Origin: Lactobacillaceae bacterium AF64-9pH9TA
Lineage (GTDB): Bacteria; Bacillota; Bacilli; Lactobacillales; Lactobacillaceae
Assembly (NCBI GenBank): GCA_027681045.1
Contig: JAQDCK010000003.1
Coordinates: forward strand, 6,324 to 70,323
Direction of reading: 5' to 3'
Length of the DNA stretch: 64,000 nucleotides
Of the stretch, positions 53,458 through 62,019 are shown piece by piece (the stretch's first letter is position 1; each line of letters opens with the position of its first letter). Both the position numbers and the translations under genes were made by a program. Below the pieces are notes generated by a model. That model was not told where the DNA came from and did no database searches. It saw only the letters and a list, made by a program, of their open reading frames with translations.

Positions 53458-53937
53458 ATGAATATCAAAATTGTTTGCGTTGGAAAATTAAAAGAGAAGT
53501 ATTTTAAGGACGGGATCGCGGAGTACCAGAAGCGGCTCAGCCGTTTTGCCAAGGTGGAGATCGTGCAGGTGCCGGATGAAAAGGCGCCGGAAAGCCTCAG
53601 CCCGGCCCAGATGGAAGAGGTCAAGAAGCGGGAAGGCGAGCGGATCCTGAGCAAGATCAAGGACAAGGAATATGTCTACGTTCTGGCCATTAAAGGCAAA
53701 GAGCGGGCTAGTGAAGAGTTCGCCAAGGAACTGAAGGACCTGGGGACCTACGGGCATTCCGACATTACTTTCGTGATCGGGGGAAGCCTGGGGACCAGTG
53801 ACGCGGTCAACAAGCGGGCCAACGACCTCTTCAGTTTCGGCAAGCTGACTATGCCTCACCAATTGATGCGGCTGGTTTTGATTGAGCAGATCTACCGGGC
53901 CTTTATGATCAACTCTGGCAGTCCTTACCACAAGTAG
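53458..53937 (+). CDS. rlmH: 23S rRNA pseudouridine-1915 N3-methyltransferase RlmH
   Basis: 159 residues of the SPOUT family, methylating pseudouridine 1915 in helix 69 of 23S rRNA. Full-length: the SAM-binding knot has FVIGGSLG and the C-terminus [14 protein letters not shown] is diagnostic. It follows the DnaA-box region and has its own terminator. Confidence 0.97.
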   Translation: MNIKIVCVGKLKEKYFKDGIAEYQKRLSRFAKVEIVQVPDEKAPESLSPAQMEEVKKREGERILSKIKDKEYVYVLAIKGKERASEEFAKELKDLGTYGHSDITFVIGGSLGTSDAVNKRANDLFSFGKLTMPHQLMRLVLIEQIYRAFMINSGSPYHK

Positions 53938-53949
53938 AATAGAAAGTAT

Positions 53950-53985
53950 AAGCCTCTCCTGGGAAATCAGCAGGGGGGGCTTTTT
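53950..53985 (+). terminator. Terminator of rlmH
   Basis: AAGCCTCTCCTG and CAGGGGGGGCTT (with G-U pairs) close the loop and TTTTT follows. Confidence 0.78.
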
Positions 53986-54065
53986 GTATACGAATTAGTC
54001 TAGTGCTAGAATCTAGGGTGAAAGTGTTTGAATAAAGTATTTTAGTCATGAAAGGGATGATTTTG

Positions 54066-54388
54066 ATGACTAAAACAGAGCGTTACATGTGGCTGGCCCC
54101 TGCATCTGCTTGGCCTTGTTCATGGCGGTTCAGTGGATCTTTGCCTTGGGCAACCCGGGGCCAGTATCTTGGGCGATTGCCGGCATGATCGTGATCACTC
54201 TGCTGACCCTTTTCTTGGGAATCATTCCCTTGACCAAGCTCAGCCCGGCAGCTGGCTACGTAACTGCTGTAGCATTAGCTGTTGTCGTCTTGATCTTTGT
54301 CTTCAATATCCATGAGTACATCTCAATCGGCATTTTATACCTAATTTACGCTGCCCTGGCCTGTGGCCTTTTATGGGCGAAAAAATAG
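54066..54388 (+). pseudogene. Frameshifted small membrane protein gene
   Basis: A good start region (AAAGGGATGATTTTG then ATG at 54066) encodes MTKTERYMWL and then runs out of frame. The +1 frame from about 54089 gives about 99 residues with three to four helices to the stop at 54388. A one-base change near the CCCC at about 54095 explains both. It is either a broken gene or a read error. The membrane part is unrecognised. Confidence 0.6.
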
Positions 54389-54399
54389 AATAGTAAAAA

Positions 54400-54436
54400 A
54401 ATGGCTTCTAGGATTTTCTCCTAGAAGCCATTTTCT
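54400..54436. terminator. Bidirectional terminator
   Basis: ATGGCTTCTAGGA and TCCTAGAAGCCAT form the stem with T-runs on both sides. Confidence 0.85.
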
Positions 54437-54450
54437 TTATGCTGATTTGA

Positions 54451-54819
54451 TTAAGCGAAGATTTCTTCAACTTCAACTACTACGGCAGCAGCGGTTTCTG
54501 GCTTGCCAACCTTAGCAGCGTATTCCTTAGCGAAGTCGTCGCCTTCGTGGACAGTCACGCTGCCGACCACGCGTACGTTAGTGTGGCTTGGCACGTCAGC
54601 AACTACAACAGCAACCTTGCTGCCGTTCTTGATGTTTTCCCACAAGTGTGAGAAGGTAACTTCACTCCATACCAAGTGCTTGTCGTCCAAAGCAGTCAAT
54701 GAACCCTTAGGACCAACTTGTGGGTTACCGTCCTTGCCAACGGAAGCAACGAAGGCCAAAGCGTCGTTAAAGAACTTTTGTTGGTCAGCAGTCAAAGTAG
54801 TAGCGTCTAATTTCTTCAT
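54451..54819 (-). CDS. FMN-binding split-barrel (pyridoxamine oxidase-like) protein
   Basis: 122 residues of the pyridoxamine 5'-phosphate oxidase-like fold, small flavoproteins usually binding FMN. A typical core is seen: ALAFVASVGKDGNPQVGPKG near the start and SKVAVVVAD in the middle. Codon use is strongly biased, so it may be highly expressed. The substrate is unknown. GGGAAA precedes the ATG. Confidence 0.8.
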   Translation of the reverse strand: MKKLDATTLTADQQKFFNDALAFVASVGKDGNPQVGPKGSLTALDDKHLVWSEVTFSHLWENIKNGSKVAVVVADVPSHTNVRVVGSVTVHEGDDFAKEYAAKVGKPETAAAVVVEVEEIFA

Positions 54820-54952
54820 AATGGTAATTTCCCTTCTTTTTACTCAAGTAACAATTTTTCTCTTGATACTTAGTATTATAGGACATCCCCAGGCAAAATA
54901 AATTGATTTAGGTCAATTTTATAACTTTTTTACTAAAATTTTTTTGCAATTT

Positions 54953-55621
54953 CTATGGCAGTAAAAAAGCGCCCAGATTCAAAAGAAGAACCGCAATAAT
55001 AAAAAGCAGCCAATCTTTGTTAGTCAGCGGCACCTCAACGATCACCGACCGCGGAGCGCCTTCCCGGTAGCCGTGAGACTCCATCCCCTGGGCCAGGTTG
55101 TCGGCACTGTTTAAAGCCACCAAAATTGCCTTAAAGTAGAGGACCGGGGACCAAAAGGAGAGGTAGACTCCCCGCATCATCCCCGCCACCCGGATCTGCT
55201 TGACCGCGGCCTGCATGCGGGGAATGATGTTCAAAGCCGCCAAAGTCCCGTAGGCAAACTTGCTCGGCAAGTGCAGGTTCTGCTCCAGCGACCGGGCCAT
55301 CTCTTCTGCCGTGGTTGAAATGGTCAGGCAGGCCGTGGTGAAAGTATATACGAAGACCCGGCTGGAAATGTCCAAAGCATACCAGAGGTCGCGGTGGTCA
55401 CTGAAGATGTAGCCTGAAGAAAAGACGGTAATTGCCGCTAAACCCGTTGCCAAAAGCATCCCGCCCAGGGCCTTAGGCTTGATCCGCCGGTATAAGAGGT
55501 AGCCTAAAGATAAAACAATAACGATGATGTTGCTGAAAAGGCTGACCTTAAAAGATAACTCCAGTGAAATAATCAAGGTCAGCAGAAATTTCAAGCTGGG
55601 ATTCATTTTGCTTTTCGTCAT
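54953..55621 (-). CDS. ECF transporter T component (YkoC-like)
   Basis: 222 residues with about five helices and the cytoplasmic coupling region (EMARSLEQ... IPRMQ... VAGMMRG) with Ala/Arg/Gly motifs of EcfT-type proteins. It follows the duplicated ATPase by 9 bp and both are under a TPP riboswitch, so it is probably the YkoC partner of a thiamine-related importer. No YkoE-like or ThiT-like S component is nearby. Confidence 0.82.
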   Translation of the reverse strand: MTKSKMNPSLKFLLTLIISLELSFKVSLFSNIIVIVLSLGYLLYRRIKPKALGGMLLATGLAAITVFSSGYIFSDHRDLWYALDISSRVFVYTFTTACLTISTTAEEMARSLEQNLHLPSKFAYGTLAALNIIPRMQAAVKQIRVAGMMRGVYLSFWSPVLYFKAILVALNSADNLAQGMESHGYREGAPRSVIVEVPLTNKDWLLFIIAVLLLNLGAFLLP

Positions 55622-55630
55622 TTTTTCCTC

Positions 55631-56986
55631 CTAATCCTGGACAAAAGCCAGCTCTCTGCCGGCCAGGCGCAGGTGGTAGTCGCACCAAGTGCTGATTCCA
55701 TAGAACTGGTGGCTGATCAGCAGGATCGTCTGCCCGCTCTTTTCCTGGCACTTTTGCAAAAGCTTTACGACCTGCTCAATCGACTTCTGGTCCAGGCCGC
55801 TCAAAGGCTCATCGATCAAGAGCACTTCCTGGCCTGACAGAAGCATCAAGAGGATCTGCAGCTTCTTTTTCTGCCCGCCCGACAAGGAATAAACCACCTG
55901 GTCCATGTGGTCGGCCAAATCCAGGTCAGCCAGGGCCTGGTCTAAGACTTCCGGGGTGAAGTAGGGTGAAGCGTGCTTTTGGCTCAAAGCCAGCTCTTCC
56001 TTGACAGTGATGGCCATGAACTGGTCACTTGCATTTTGAAAAATCTGCGCCACATGCTGGAAGTAGGTCTGCTCCTTGAGCTTGGCCACTTCCTTGCCCT
56101 CCCAGGTTAAAGACCCCTGGTAGTCCAGCAGCTTGGTCATGGCCTTAAACAGGGAGCTCTTCCCGCTGCCGTTTGGCCCCGTGATCAAGGTTACCTTCCC
56201 CTTGGGGATGGATAATTCCTTCTGTTCAAGCAAAGGCCGGCCCTGCTTGATGGCGAAATTTTTCATGACAAAAGCCGCTGGCTCCTTCTCCGGCAGGGGG
56301 AAGTGCAGGTCGATTGGCTCAGTAGCCAGGAGAAGCGCCTGTTCATCCTTAGTCAATAAATCTACTTGCTCGCCTTTGAAGCGGTAGACCCCGTCCACCT
56401 TGCCCTGGTAGTCGTCAAAAAGGTGGTCAGTGATGATGATGGTCTTCCCCTGCTCTTTCAGCTTGGCCAAGCGGCCGATCAAGAAGCGGCGGGCCGCCGG
56501 GTCCACGCTGGCAAAAGGCTCATCCAATAAGAAGAGGTCCACGTCCATGGCGACCAGGACAGCCAAGGCTACCCGCTGCTTTTCCCCGCCGGACATGGTT
56601 ACGATCTTCTGGTCTAAAAGAGAGTCGATTTCCGCGAACTCGCTGGCCAGCTTCAACTGGTCCGCGAATTCTGTCTTGCTTTTGCCCAGGTTTTCCATGG
56701 CAAAAATAATCTCTTCTCTAGGCGTGGCCATGGTAAACTGCTCGCCGGCTTCCTGGAACATCATGGCCTGGCTCCGCCCGCCCAAATCGACCTGTCCGCT
56801 GGTCAGCTGGCCCCCGTATTTCGGGTAGAGGCCGGCCATGATCTTCAACAGGGTCGACTTGCCGCAGCCAGTCGGCCCGATCAAGAGGGAAAAAGTCCCC
56901 GCTGGCAGGGTCAGAGACAGGTCGCGGATGACCTCCCGGTCCCCGTAGGAAAAAGTTAAGTGGTCAATTGTCAGTTCTGCTTGCAA
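55631..56986 (-). CDS. ECF ATPase with two nucleotide-binding domains (YkoD-like)
   Basis: 451 residues made of two ABC ATPase domains. Domain 1 has GPTGCGKS, MSGGEKQR and FLLDEP; domain 2 has GPNGSGKS, LSGGQKKK and LLIDEP. The layout matches YkoD of the hydroxymethylpyrimidine/thiamine importer. It starts with TTG at 56986; its ribosome site GAGGTGA lies in the 3' arm of the riboswitch hairpin, so translation should fall when TPP is high. Confidence 0.87.
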   Translation of the reverse strand: MQAELTIDHLTFSYGDREVIRDLSLTLPAGTFSLLIGPTGCGKSTLLKIMAGLYPKYGGQLTSGQVDLGGRSQAMMFQEAGEQFTMATPREEIIFAMENLGKSKTEFADQLKLASEFAEIDSLLDQKIVTMSGGEKQRVALAVLVAMDVDLFLLDEPFASVDPAARRFLIGRLAKLKEQGKTIIITDHLFDDYQGKVDGVYRFKGEQVDLLTKDEQALLLATEPIDLHFPLPEKEPAAFVMKNFAIKQGRPLLEQKELSIPKGKVTLITGPNGSGKSSLFKAMTKLLDYQGSLTWEGKEVAKLKEQTYFQHVAQIFQNASDQFMAITVKEELALSQKHASPYFTPEVLDQALADLDLADHMDQVVYSLSGGQKKKLQILLMLLSGQEVLLIDEPLSGLDQKSIEQVVKLLQKCQEKSGQTILLISHQFYGISTWCDYHLRLAGRELAFVQD

Positions 56987-56994
56987 AATAAAAA

Positions 56995-57100
56995 GTCACC
57001 TCAAAGGCGGGGTGACCATAAGCAGCAGCATTTTCCCTTGCCAGCATTACCTGGCCAGGTTCCATGGGTATCATCTCAGCCTTCCGGCACCCCGTTGATT
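56995..57100 (-). promoter_or_regulatory. TPP riboswitch (THI element)
   Basis: On the minus strand the conserved parts GGGGTGCC, CTGAGATGATACCC, GAACCTG, GGTAATGC and AAGGGAAAATGC occur in order. Downstream a GTCACC/GGTGAC hairpin (57016-56995) with a T-run carries the ATPase ribosome site. CACCCCG (57014-57008) can pair with CGGGGTG (57094-57088) instead, a likely anti-sequestor. With TPP bound the hairpin forms and expression stops. Confidence 0.92.
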
Positions 57101-57289
57101 CGTCAAATTAATTCTTATCTTATTATATTTGATTTGCTAAAGCCTGTCTAATTCAAACTTTGTTCAAATTGATTGAAAAAGCCGATTTATAGCACTTTTC
57201 TTAAAATAATCTTGGAAGAAGCTTTTACTGGCAATTTTTTAGCTGTATCCTAAAATTAAGGACTTTTAGAATTTAGTGGGAGCGAAAAA

Positions 57290-58765
57290 ATGTCAGATCA
57301 ACGAAGACGAGTAATTACCGTGGCTTTGATGTTGTCAAACGTCATGTCCGGTTTGGACAACACGATCATCAACACCGCCTTACCCCGGATCATTGCCGAC
57401 TTGCACGGGATTGAGTACACCGGCTGGCTGGTAGCCATCTTCTTATTGGGGACGGCTGTTTCCACGCCGCTTTGGAGTAAATTGGGCGAGCGGCGGGGGA
57501 ATAAGCTGGCCTACCAGCTCGCGGCCGCCTGCTTCTTACTGGGGGCCCTGCTTCAGGGCTGTGCCCAGCAGATGTCCTTTCTTTTAACCTTCCGCCTGTT
57601 GGCCGGGATCGGCAACGGGGGGATGGTGTCGCTTCCTTATATCATCTACTCTGACCTTTACCCCAACGCCCACAAGCGCCTAAAGGTGCTGGGGATGGTC
57701 TCTGCTTTCTTCACCACGGCCACCATCTTAGGGCCGCTTTTTGGGGGCTGGATCGTTGATGCCTTGTCCTGGCGCTGGGTCTTTTACATCAATATCCCGG
57801 TAGCCTTGATTTCCATCGTCTTGATTCAGATCTTTTTCCAGGAAGAGGAAAAAGCCCGGTCAGTTCACAAGGTTGACTTAGGCGGGGCCATTTGCCTGTC
57901 CTTTGGGGTGGTTGCCCTTTTATTGGGGACCCAGCTGGTGGAGTCAGCTGGCCTGGCCACGGCACTTTTGATTTTCGCGGCCTCCTTGATTTTTATCGGC
58001 CTCTTGGTCATTATTGAGCGCCGGGCGGAGGACCCGATTATCCCGGGCCGTTTGTTTAAAAATATCCCCCTGGTCGTTGACTTTACCTTGTTTGTTTTGA
58101 TCTGGGCCGCCATGTCGGCTTACAGCGTTTACGCGCCGATGTGGGCTGAAGGCTTGATGGCCACGACTGCCCTGGTCGGGGGGATGACCCAGATTCCCGG
58201 GGCCTTTACGGACATGCTGGGTTCCTTGTCAGTGGAAAAAATGCGCCGGCGCTGGTCGGCTTACCAGGTCATGCTGGCTACCTGCTGGATTTTGGCGGCA
58301 GGCTACCTGGCCATGGCTGTGGCTCCGCGCTACTTCCCTTACTGGGGAATTTTACTGGCCGGGATGCTGCAGGGCTGGGGCAACGGGGTCATGTTCAACC
58401 AGCTTCAGGTTAAGGTGCAAGAAGACGCGGAAAGCCAGGACGTGCCGGTTGCTACTTCCTTCTCCTACCTGATCCGGATGCTGGCCATGGCGATTTCTTC
58501 CAGCGTCTTCGGGGTCATCTTGAATGAGAACTTGGCTAAAGGGGTCAAGGCTAGCGGAGGCAAGATCACTTTGTCCATGCTCAATCACTTGTCAGACGCC
58601 AAGACTAGGGCCAGCCTGCCCAAGCAGAATTTGGGCCAGATGGAGAATATCCTTTATGGGTCCATCCACGCGATTTTCTGGGCCGCCTTTATCCTGGTCT
58701 TCCTGTCTCTGCTTTTGGCCATCTGGGCCCGCTGGCGGGAGAAAAAATTGGCCGGCAAGCGGTAA
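57290..58765 (+). CDS. MFS drug exporter, DHA2-type (14 helices)
   Basis: 491 residues with about 14 helices. Motifs are LDNTIINTALPRI in helix 1 (typical of DHA2), the GERRGNK loop and LGPLFGGWIVDALSWRWVFY in helix 5 (motif C). These antiporters expel toxic compounds with protons. An AraC-type regulator follows 60 bp downstream in the same direction. Confidence 0.86.
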   Translation: MSDQRRRVITVALMLSNVMSGLDNTIINTALPRIIADLHGIEYTGWLVAIFLLGTAVSTPLWSKLGERRGNKLAYQLAAACFLLGALLQGCAQQMSFLLTFRLLAGIGNGGMVSLPYIIYSDLYPNAHKRLKVLGMVSAFFTTATILGPLFGGWIVDALSWRWVFYINIPVALISIVLIQIFFQEEEKARSVHKVDLGGAICLSFGVVALLLGTQLVESAGLATALLIFAASLIFIGLLVIIERRAEDPIIPGRLFKNIPLVVDFTLFVLIWAAMSAYSVYAPMWAEGLMATTALVGGMTQIPGAFTDMLGSLSVEKMRRRWSAYQVMLATCWILAAGYLAMAVAPRYFPYWGILLAGMLQGWGNGVMFNQLQVKVQEDAESQDVPVATSFSYLIRMLAMAISSSVFGVILNENLAKGVKASGGKITLSMLNHLSDAKTRASLPKQNLGQMENILYGSIHAIFWAAFILVFLSLLLAIWARWREKKLAGKR

Positions 58766-58825
58766 AATCTGGTAAGATCCAGTATAGGATAAAAAGATAA
58801 GTTTTTGCTGGAAAGGAGAGGGCTG

Positions 58826-59674
58826 ATGACTGAAATTGCCAAGCTGCAGAAAAAATTGCAGGAGGTGGGGGATGCCGCCCTGCCGCTGAGCAAGGGAAAG
58901 GGGCAGACTGCTGATTGTCAGTTTGTTTTACTAGGCGACAAAGCTGAAGGCTGGGAGACTGACTCTTTGACTGCCTTGCTGCTTTTAACAGGAACGGGCC
59001 GTTTTCGGGCTGGCCAGCAAAAGTGGCAGGTCAAGCCCGGTGATTGGTTCCTCCTGGCAGCTGGCCAATCTTGCCAGGCCAGTCTGAAAGAGGGGGTCTT
59101 GGTCCAGCTGGTCTTGCCAGAAGCTTTTTCAGAGAAAGACTTGAAAAAGGAGCTCATGCTGGGAGAAGCTGAAGAAGTGGGGACTCACGGCCGGGTGGCA
59201 GTTGACGGGCCGGCTGGGGCGGCTTTCCTTGCTGCCTTGAATGAGTACCAGACTAGTGATTCTGTATCTTCAGTCTTGCTCAAAAGCCAGCTGCTAACTG
59301 CCTTGGCCCTGGCTCAAAGAACGTTAAATGAAGCAGGCAGTTTGAGTGAGCGGGAGATTCGCCGCTATATTAGTGAAAACTACGTTTCGACCAGCTTGAA
59401 GGATGCCGCGGCTTACTACCAGCTCAGTCCCAACTATTTTTCCGACCTGGTCAAAAAGAAGACCGGGCAGAGCTTTATTGAGCTGGTTGACGAACAGAAG
59501 ATGGAGGCAGCCGTCCGCCTTTTGGCCCGGCCAGACCTGTCGATCAAGCAGATCATCGGCCTGGTTGGCTACCGGGGCAAGTCCTTCTTTTATGAAAAAT
59601 TTGGCAAGTACTACGGGATGTCGCCGGCGGCCAAGCGTAAGGAGCTCTTCCGCCAGCAGGGCATTAATTTATAA
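58826..59674 (+). CDS. AraC-family regulator with cupin domain
   Basis: 282 residues. The N-terminal half is a cupin-like sensor (TGTGRFRAGQQ, VKPGDWFLLAAG) and the C-terminal 100 residues are the AraC double helix-turn-helix (LKDAAAYYQLSPNYFSDLVKK and the GYRGKSFFYEKFGKYYGMSP consensus). ATG 58826 follows AAAGGAG. It may control the preceding exporter. Confidence 0.86.
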   Translation: MTEIAKLQKKLQEVGDAALPLSKGKGQTADCQFVLLGDKAEGWETDSLTALLLLTGTGRFRAGQQKWQVKPGDWFLLAAGQSCQASLKEGVLVQLVLPEAFSEKDLKKELMLGEAEEVGTHGRVAVDGPAGAAFLAALNEYQTSDSVSSVLLKSQLLTALALAQRTLNEAGSLSEREIRRYISENYVSTSLKDAAAYYQLSPNYFSDLVKKKTGQSFIELVDEQKMEAAVRLLARPDLSIKQIIGLVGYRGKSFFYEKFGKYYGMSPAAKRKELFRQQGINL

Positions 59675-59741
59675 AAAGAGAAAACCCTTTTCCCTTACTA
59701 CACGCTAAAAAAGCAAAAATGCCACTAAATAAAGTGACATT

Positions 59742-59954
59742 TTAAAAATTGTGTCGTTGAATTCCCAAAGCAACGATGATTTTCCGAAAGAGGTACACAC
59801 CAATAGTTAAGCCAAGAAAGTTTGACCAAAATGTACTAAATGACAATTTCTCAAATAAATATTGGATTGGCAGAATGCAGGCAAAAAAGATTGTCAATGA
59901 GATAGCAGCTCTTGCATACTTATTTTTCGGCATTTTCTTTTTTAGCTTATCCAT
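59742..59954 (-). CDS. Small two-helix membrane protein (possible immunity-like)
   Basis: About 70 residues: basic start MDKLKKKMPKNKY, two hydrophobic helices and a basic end. The ATG at 59954 has GGGAG five bases upstream; a start four codons earlier lacks a site. It follows the 59968 gene almost without gap, so the two are probably co-translated. The pair recalls a small-peptide and immunity unit, but no leader motif supports that. Confidence 0.5.
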   Translation of the reverse strand: MDKLKKKMPKNKYARAAISLTIFFACILPIQYLFEKLSFSTFWSNFLGLTIGVYLFRKIIVALGIQRHNF

Positions 59955-59967
59955 ATTTTCTCCCATC

Positions 59968-60172
59968 TTAATTTAAATAATACCAAATTACACCATATAA
60001 CACAGCGGCTGCTGATTTTGCTGCCCACTTCGGCACATGATTCTTCATCATATAATTATATGCCTGTTCGCTGACTTTTCCTGCTACACTACCTAAGAAA
60101 AGATCATTCCAAGCTTTTTCGAACTTCTTTAATGTGATTTTTTTGATGACAGCTTTTGGCAAGATTACTCAT
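59968..60172 (-). CDS. Small basic peptide, probably frameshifted at its start
   Basis: 64 residues from a TTG at 60162, with a cationic N-half (KAVIKKITLKKFEKAW) and a hydrophobic end. An ATG at 60172 has a good AGGAAGAG site but is one frame off; dropping one T in AATCTTGCC would join MSNL to PKAV. Either the gene is broken or it starts at TTG. Family not recognised. Confidence 0.45.
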
Positions 60173-60351
60173 TTTTCTCTTCCTAACTCGTAATCTTAAA
60201 ATATTTTGCCAGACATAATTCAAAAAATCACAAAAATTGCAGATTTGGTAACCTTTTTCATGTTTTCATTTCTTCTGCTACATCTTGCAGAGGTATGGAT
60301 TCAACTTCTTTAACTAGCACCACGCGTATATACATTAAATTTAGGAAAAGT

Positions 60352-60384
60352 AAAAAGCTTCCAGAAAAATCTGGAAGCTTTTGC
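60352..60384 (-). terminator. Terminator of lemA-htpX
   Basis: AAAAGCTTCCAG and CTGGAAGCTTTT close a 6-nt loop, with T-runs. Confidence 0.86.
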
Positions 60385-60391
60385 GTTTAAA

Positions 60392-61291
60392 TTACATTTT
60401 TTCCAAGCGCTTGATCCGGTCAGCCGTAGCTGGGTGGGTGTCAAACAAGTGGCTTAAACCGTGCCGTCTGATCGGGTCCTCAATATACAAGGACGCGCTG
60501 GCGCTGCTGGCCGCCTGCATAGGCTGGCTATTCTCAATCTTGGTTAAAGCGCTGATCAAGCCGTGCGGGTTCCGGGTCAGCTCAACTGAACTGGCATCGG
60601 CCAGGTATTCCCGGTTTCTGGAGAGGGCCATCTGGGCCAGGCTGGCCGCCAAAGGCCCCAGGATCAAAACGAAAATAACCCCGATCACGCCGATGATCAT
60701 CCCAATCGTTCCGCCTTCCCGGTCATCGTCATCGTCCCGGTCAATGCCGAAGCCGAACCAGACCCAGTTTTGGGCAAAGTCGGCGATAAAGCTGATGGCG
60801 CTGACCAAAACCAGGGCCACCATGGACAGGCGGATGTCATAGTTGCGGATATGGGAAATCTCGTGGCCCAGAACCCCTTCCAGCTCTTCTCTGTTCATCA
60901 TGTCCAGCAGGCCCTGGGTGACAGCGATAGCCGACTTGTCTGGCGACAGGCCGGTCGCGAAAGCGTTGGGGCTCTTGTCCGGAATCAAGTAGACCTCGGG
61001 CATGGGAATATTGGCCACTAAGGCCATGTCTTCCACGATATGAAAAAGCTGGGGATTGTCCTCTTTATTTAAATGCTGGGCATGGTTCATGCTCATGACG
61101 ACATTGACTGGATCCTGGAAGACCAGGAAAGAGTAAATCAAGGCAATGACGCCAGCGGTCAATACACCCGGCAGGGGCTTGTCCCACATCAACTGACCTA
61201 GCCCAGCGCCCACCAGGGCAAAGATCAAAACGAAAACGACCAGGACTCCGGCCGTCTTCCGCTTGTTTTGGGCAATTTGTTGGTATAGCAT
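60392..61291 (-). CDS. htpX: HtpX zinc metalloprotease
   Basis: 299 residues, an M48 membrane protease for quality control of membrane proteins. Two N-terminal helices, the zinc motif HEISH (about 142-146) with the third ligand Glu further on, and two more helices around 160-200 are visible. It lies 16 bp after lemA, the usual pair in Firmicutes. Confidence 0.94.
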   Translation of the reverse strand: MLYQQIAQNKRKTAGVLVVFVLIFALVGAGLGQLMWDKPLPGVLTAGVIALIYSFLVFQDPVNVVMSMNHAQHLNKEDNPQLFHIVEDMALVANIPMPEVYLIPDKSPNAFATGLSPDKSAIAVTQGLLDMMNREELEGVLGHEISHIRNYDIRLSMVALVLVSAISFIADFAQNWVWFGFGIDRDDDDDREGGTIGMIIGVIGVIFVLILGPLAASLAQMALSRNREYLADASSVELTRNPHGLISALTKIENSQPMQAASSASASLYIEDPIRRHGLSHLFDTHPATADRIKRLEKM

Positions 61292-61307
61292 GGCGATACC
61301 TTAATCC

Positions 61308-61862
61308 TTAAAAGGATACCTTTGGTACCTTGGTTTCTTCTTCAGGGATGTCCAGGTAGTCAACCTTGGTGAAGTGGTGGATGTTGGCTACGATGTTGGA
61401 TGGGAAGACCAGGAGCATCTTATTGTAGACAGCCGCGCTGGAGTTGAACAATTGCCGTGAGTAGGCAATCTTGTTTTCCGTGTTGGTCAACTCTTCCTGC
61501 AGGTTGGCGAAGTTGGTGTTGGCCTTTAGGTCCGGGTAGTTTTCAGACAGAGCGAAGATTGTCTTCAAGCTGTCAGTGATTTGGTTGGACAGCTGCATGG
61601 CCCCTTCGTGGTCGTCAGCAGGCAATTGAGTCAGCTGGTTTCTGAGTTCAACCACCTTGCTCAAGGTTTCCTTTTCGTGCTTGGCGTAGCCCTTGACGGT
61701 TTCCACCAGGTTAGGGATCAAGTCGTTCCGCCGCTTGAGCTGAACGCTGATCTGACTCCAGGCCTCTTCAGTGTTGACCTTGGCCTTTTGCAGGCCGTTG
61801 TAGGCTGAAATGTAAAAAATAACGATTAATACGACTAAAATAGCAATAATCCAGACTGCCAT
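61308..61862 (-). CDS. lemA: LemA family protein
   Basis: 184 residues: one N-terminal membrane helix (about 3-20), then a helical domain with [19 protein letters not shown] and [18 protein letters not shown], the LemA signature. The function of LemA is not settled. It forms an operon with htpX. Confidence 0.92.
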   Translation of the reverse strand: MAVWIIAILVVLIVIFYISAYNGLQKAKVNTEEAWSQISVQLKRRNDLIPNLVETVKGYAKHEKETLSKVVELRNQLTQLPADDHEGAMQLSNQITDSLKTIFALSENYPDLKANTNFANLQEELTNTENKIAYSRQLFNSSAAVYNKMLLVFPSNIVANIHHFTKVDYLDIPEEETKVPKVSF

Positions 61863-61977
61863 TTTTTGCCTCCCTTTCTAGGCCCCGGAGGGGCGAAATC
61901 AACTTTGACCAGATGCTTCCGGTCGTTTTAGTAAATTATATATTAAAAGACAACTGAGCACTAGTTTTTAAGCAAAA

Positions 61978-62003
61978 AACGCCTCCAATAAGGAGACGAT
62001 CGA
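61978..62003 (-). terminator. Terminator of the ion permease
   Basis: CGTCTCC and GGAGGCG (complement strand) close a short loop and TTTTTT follows. Confidence 0.7.
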
Positions 62004-62019
62004 GAGATTTAATATCTTG

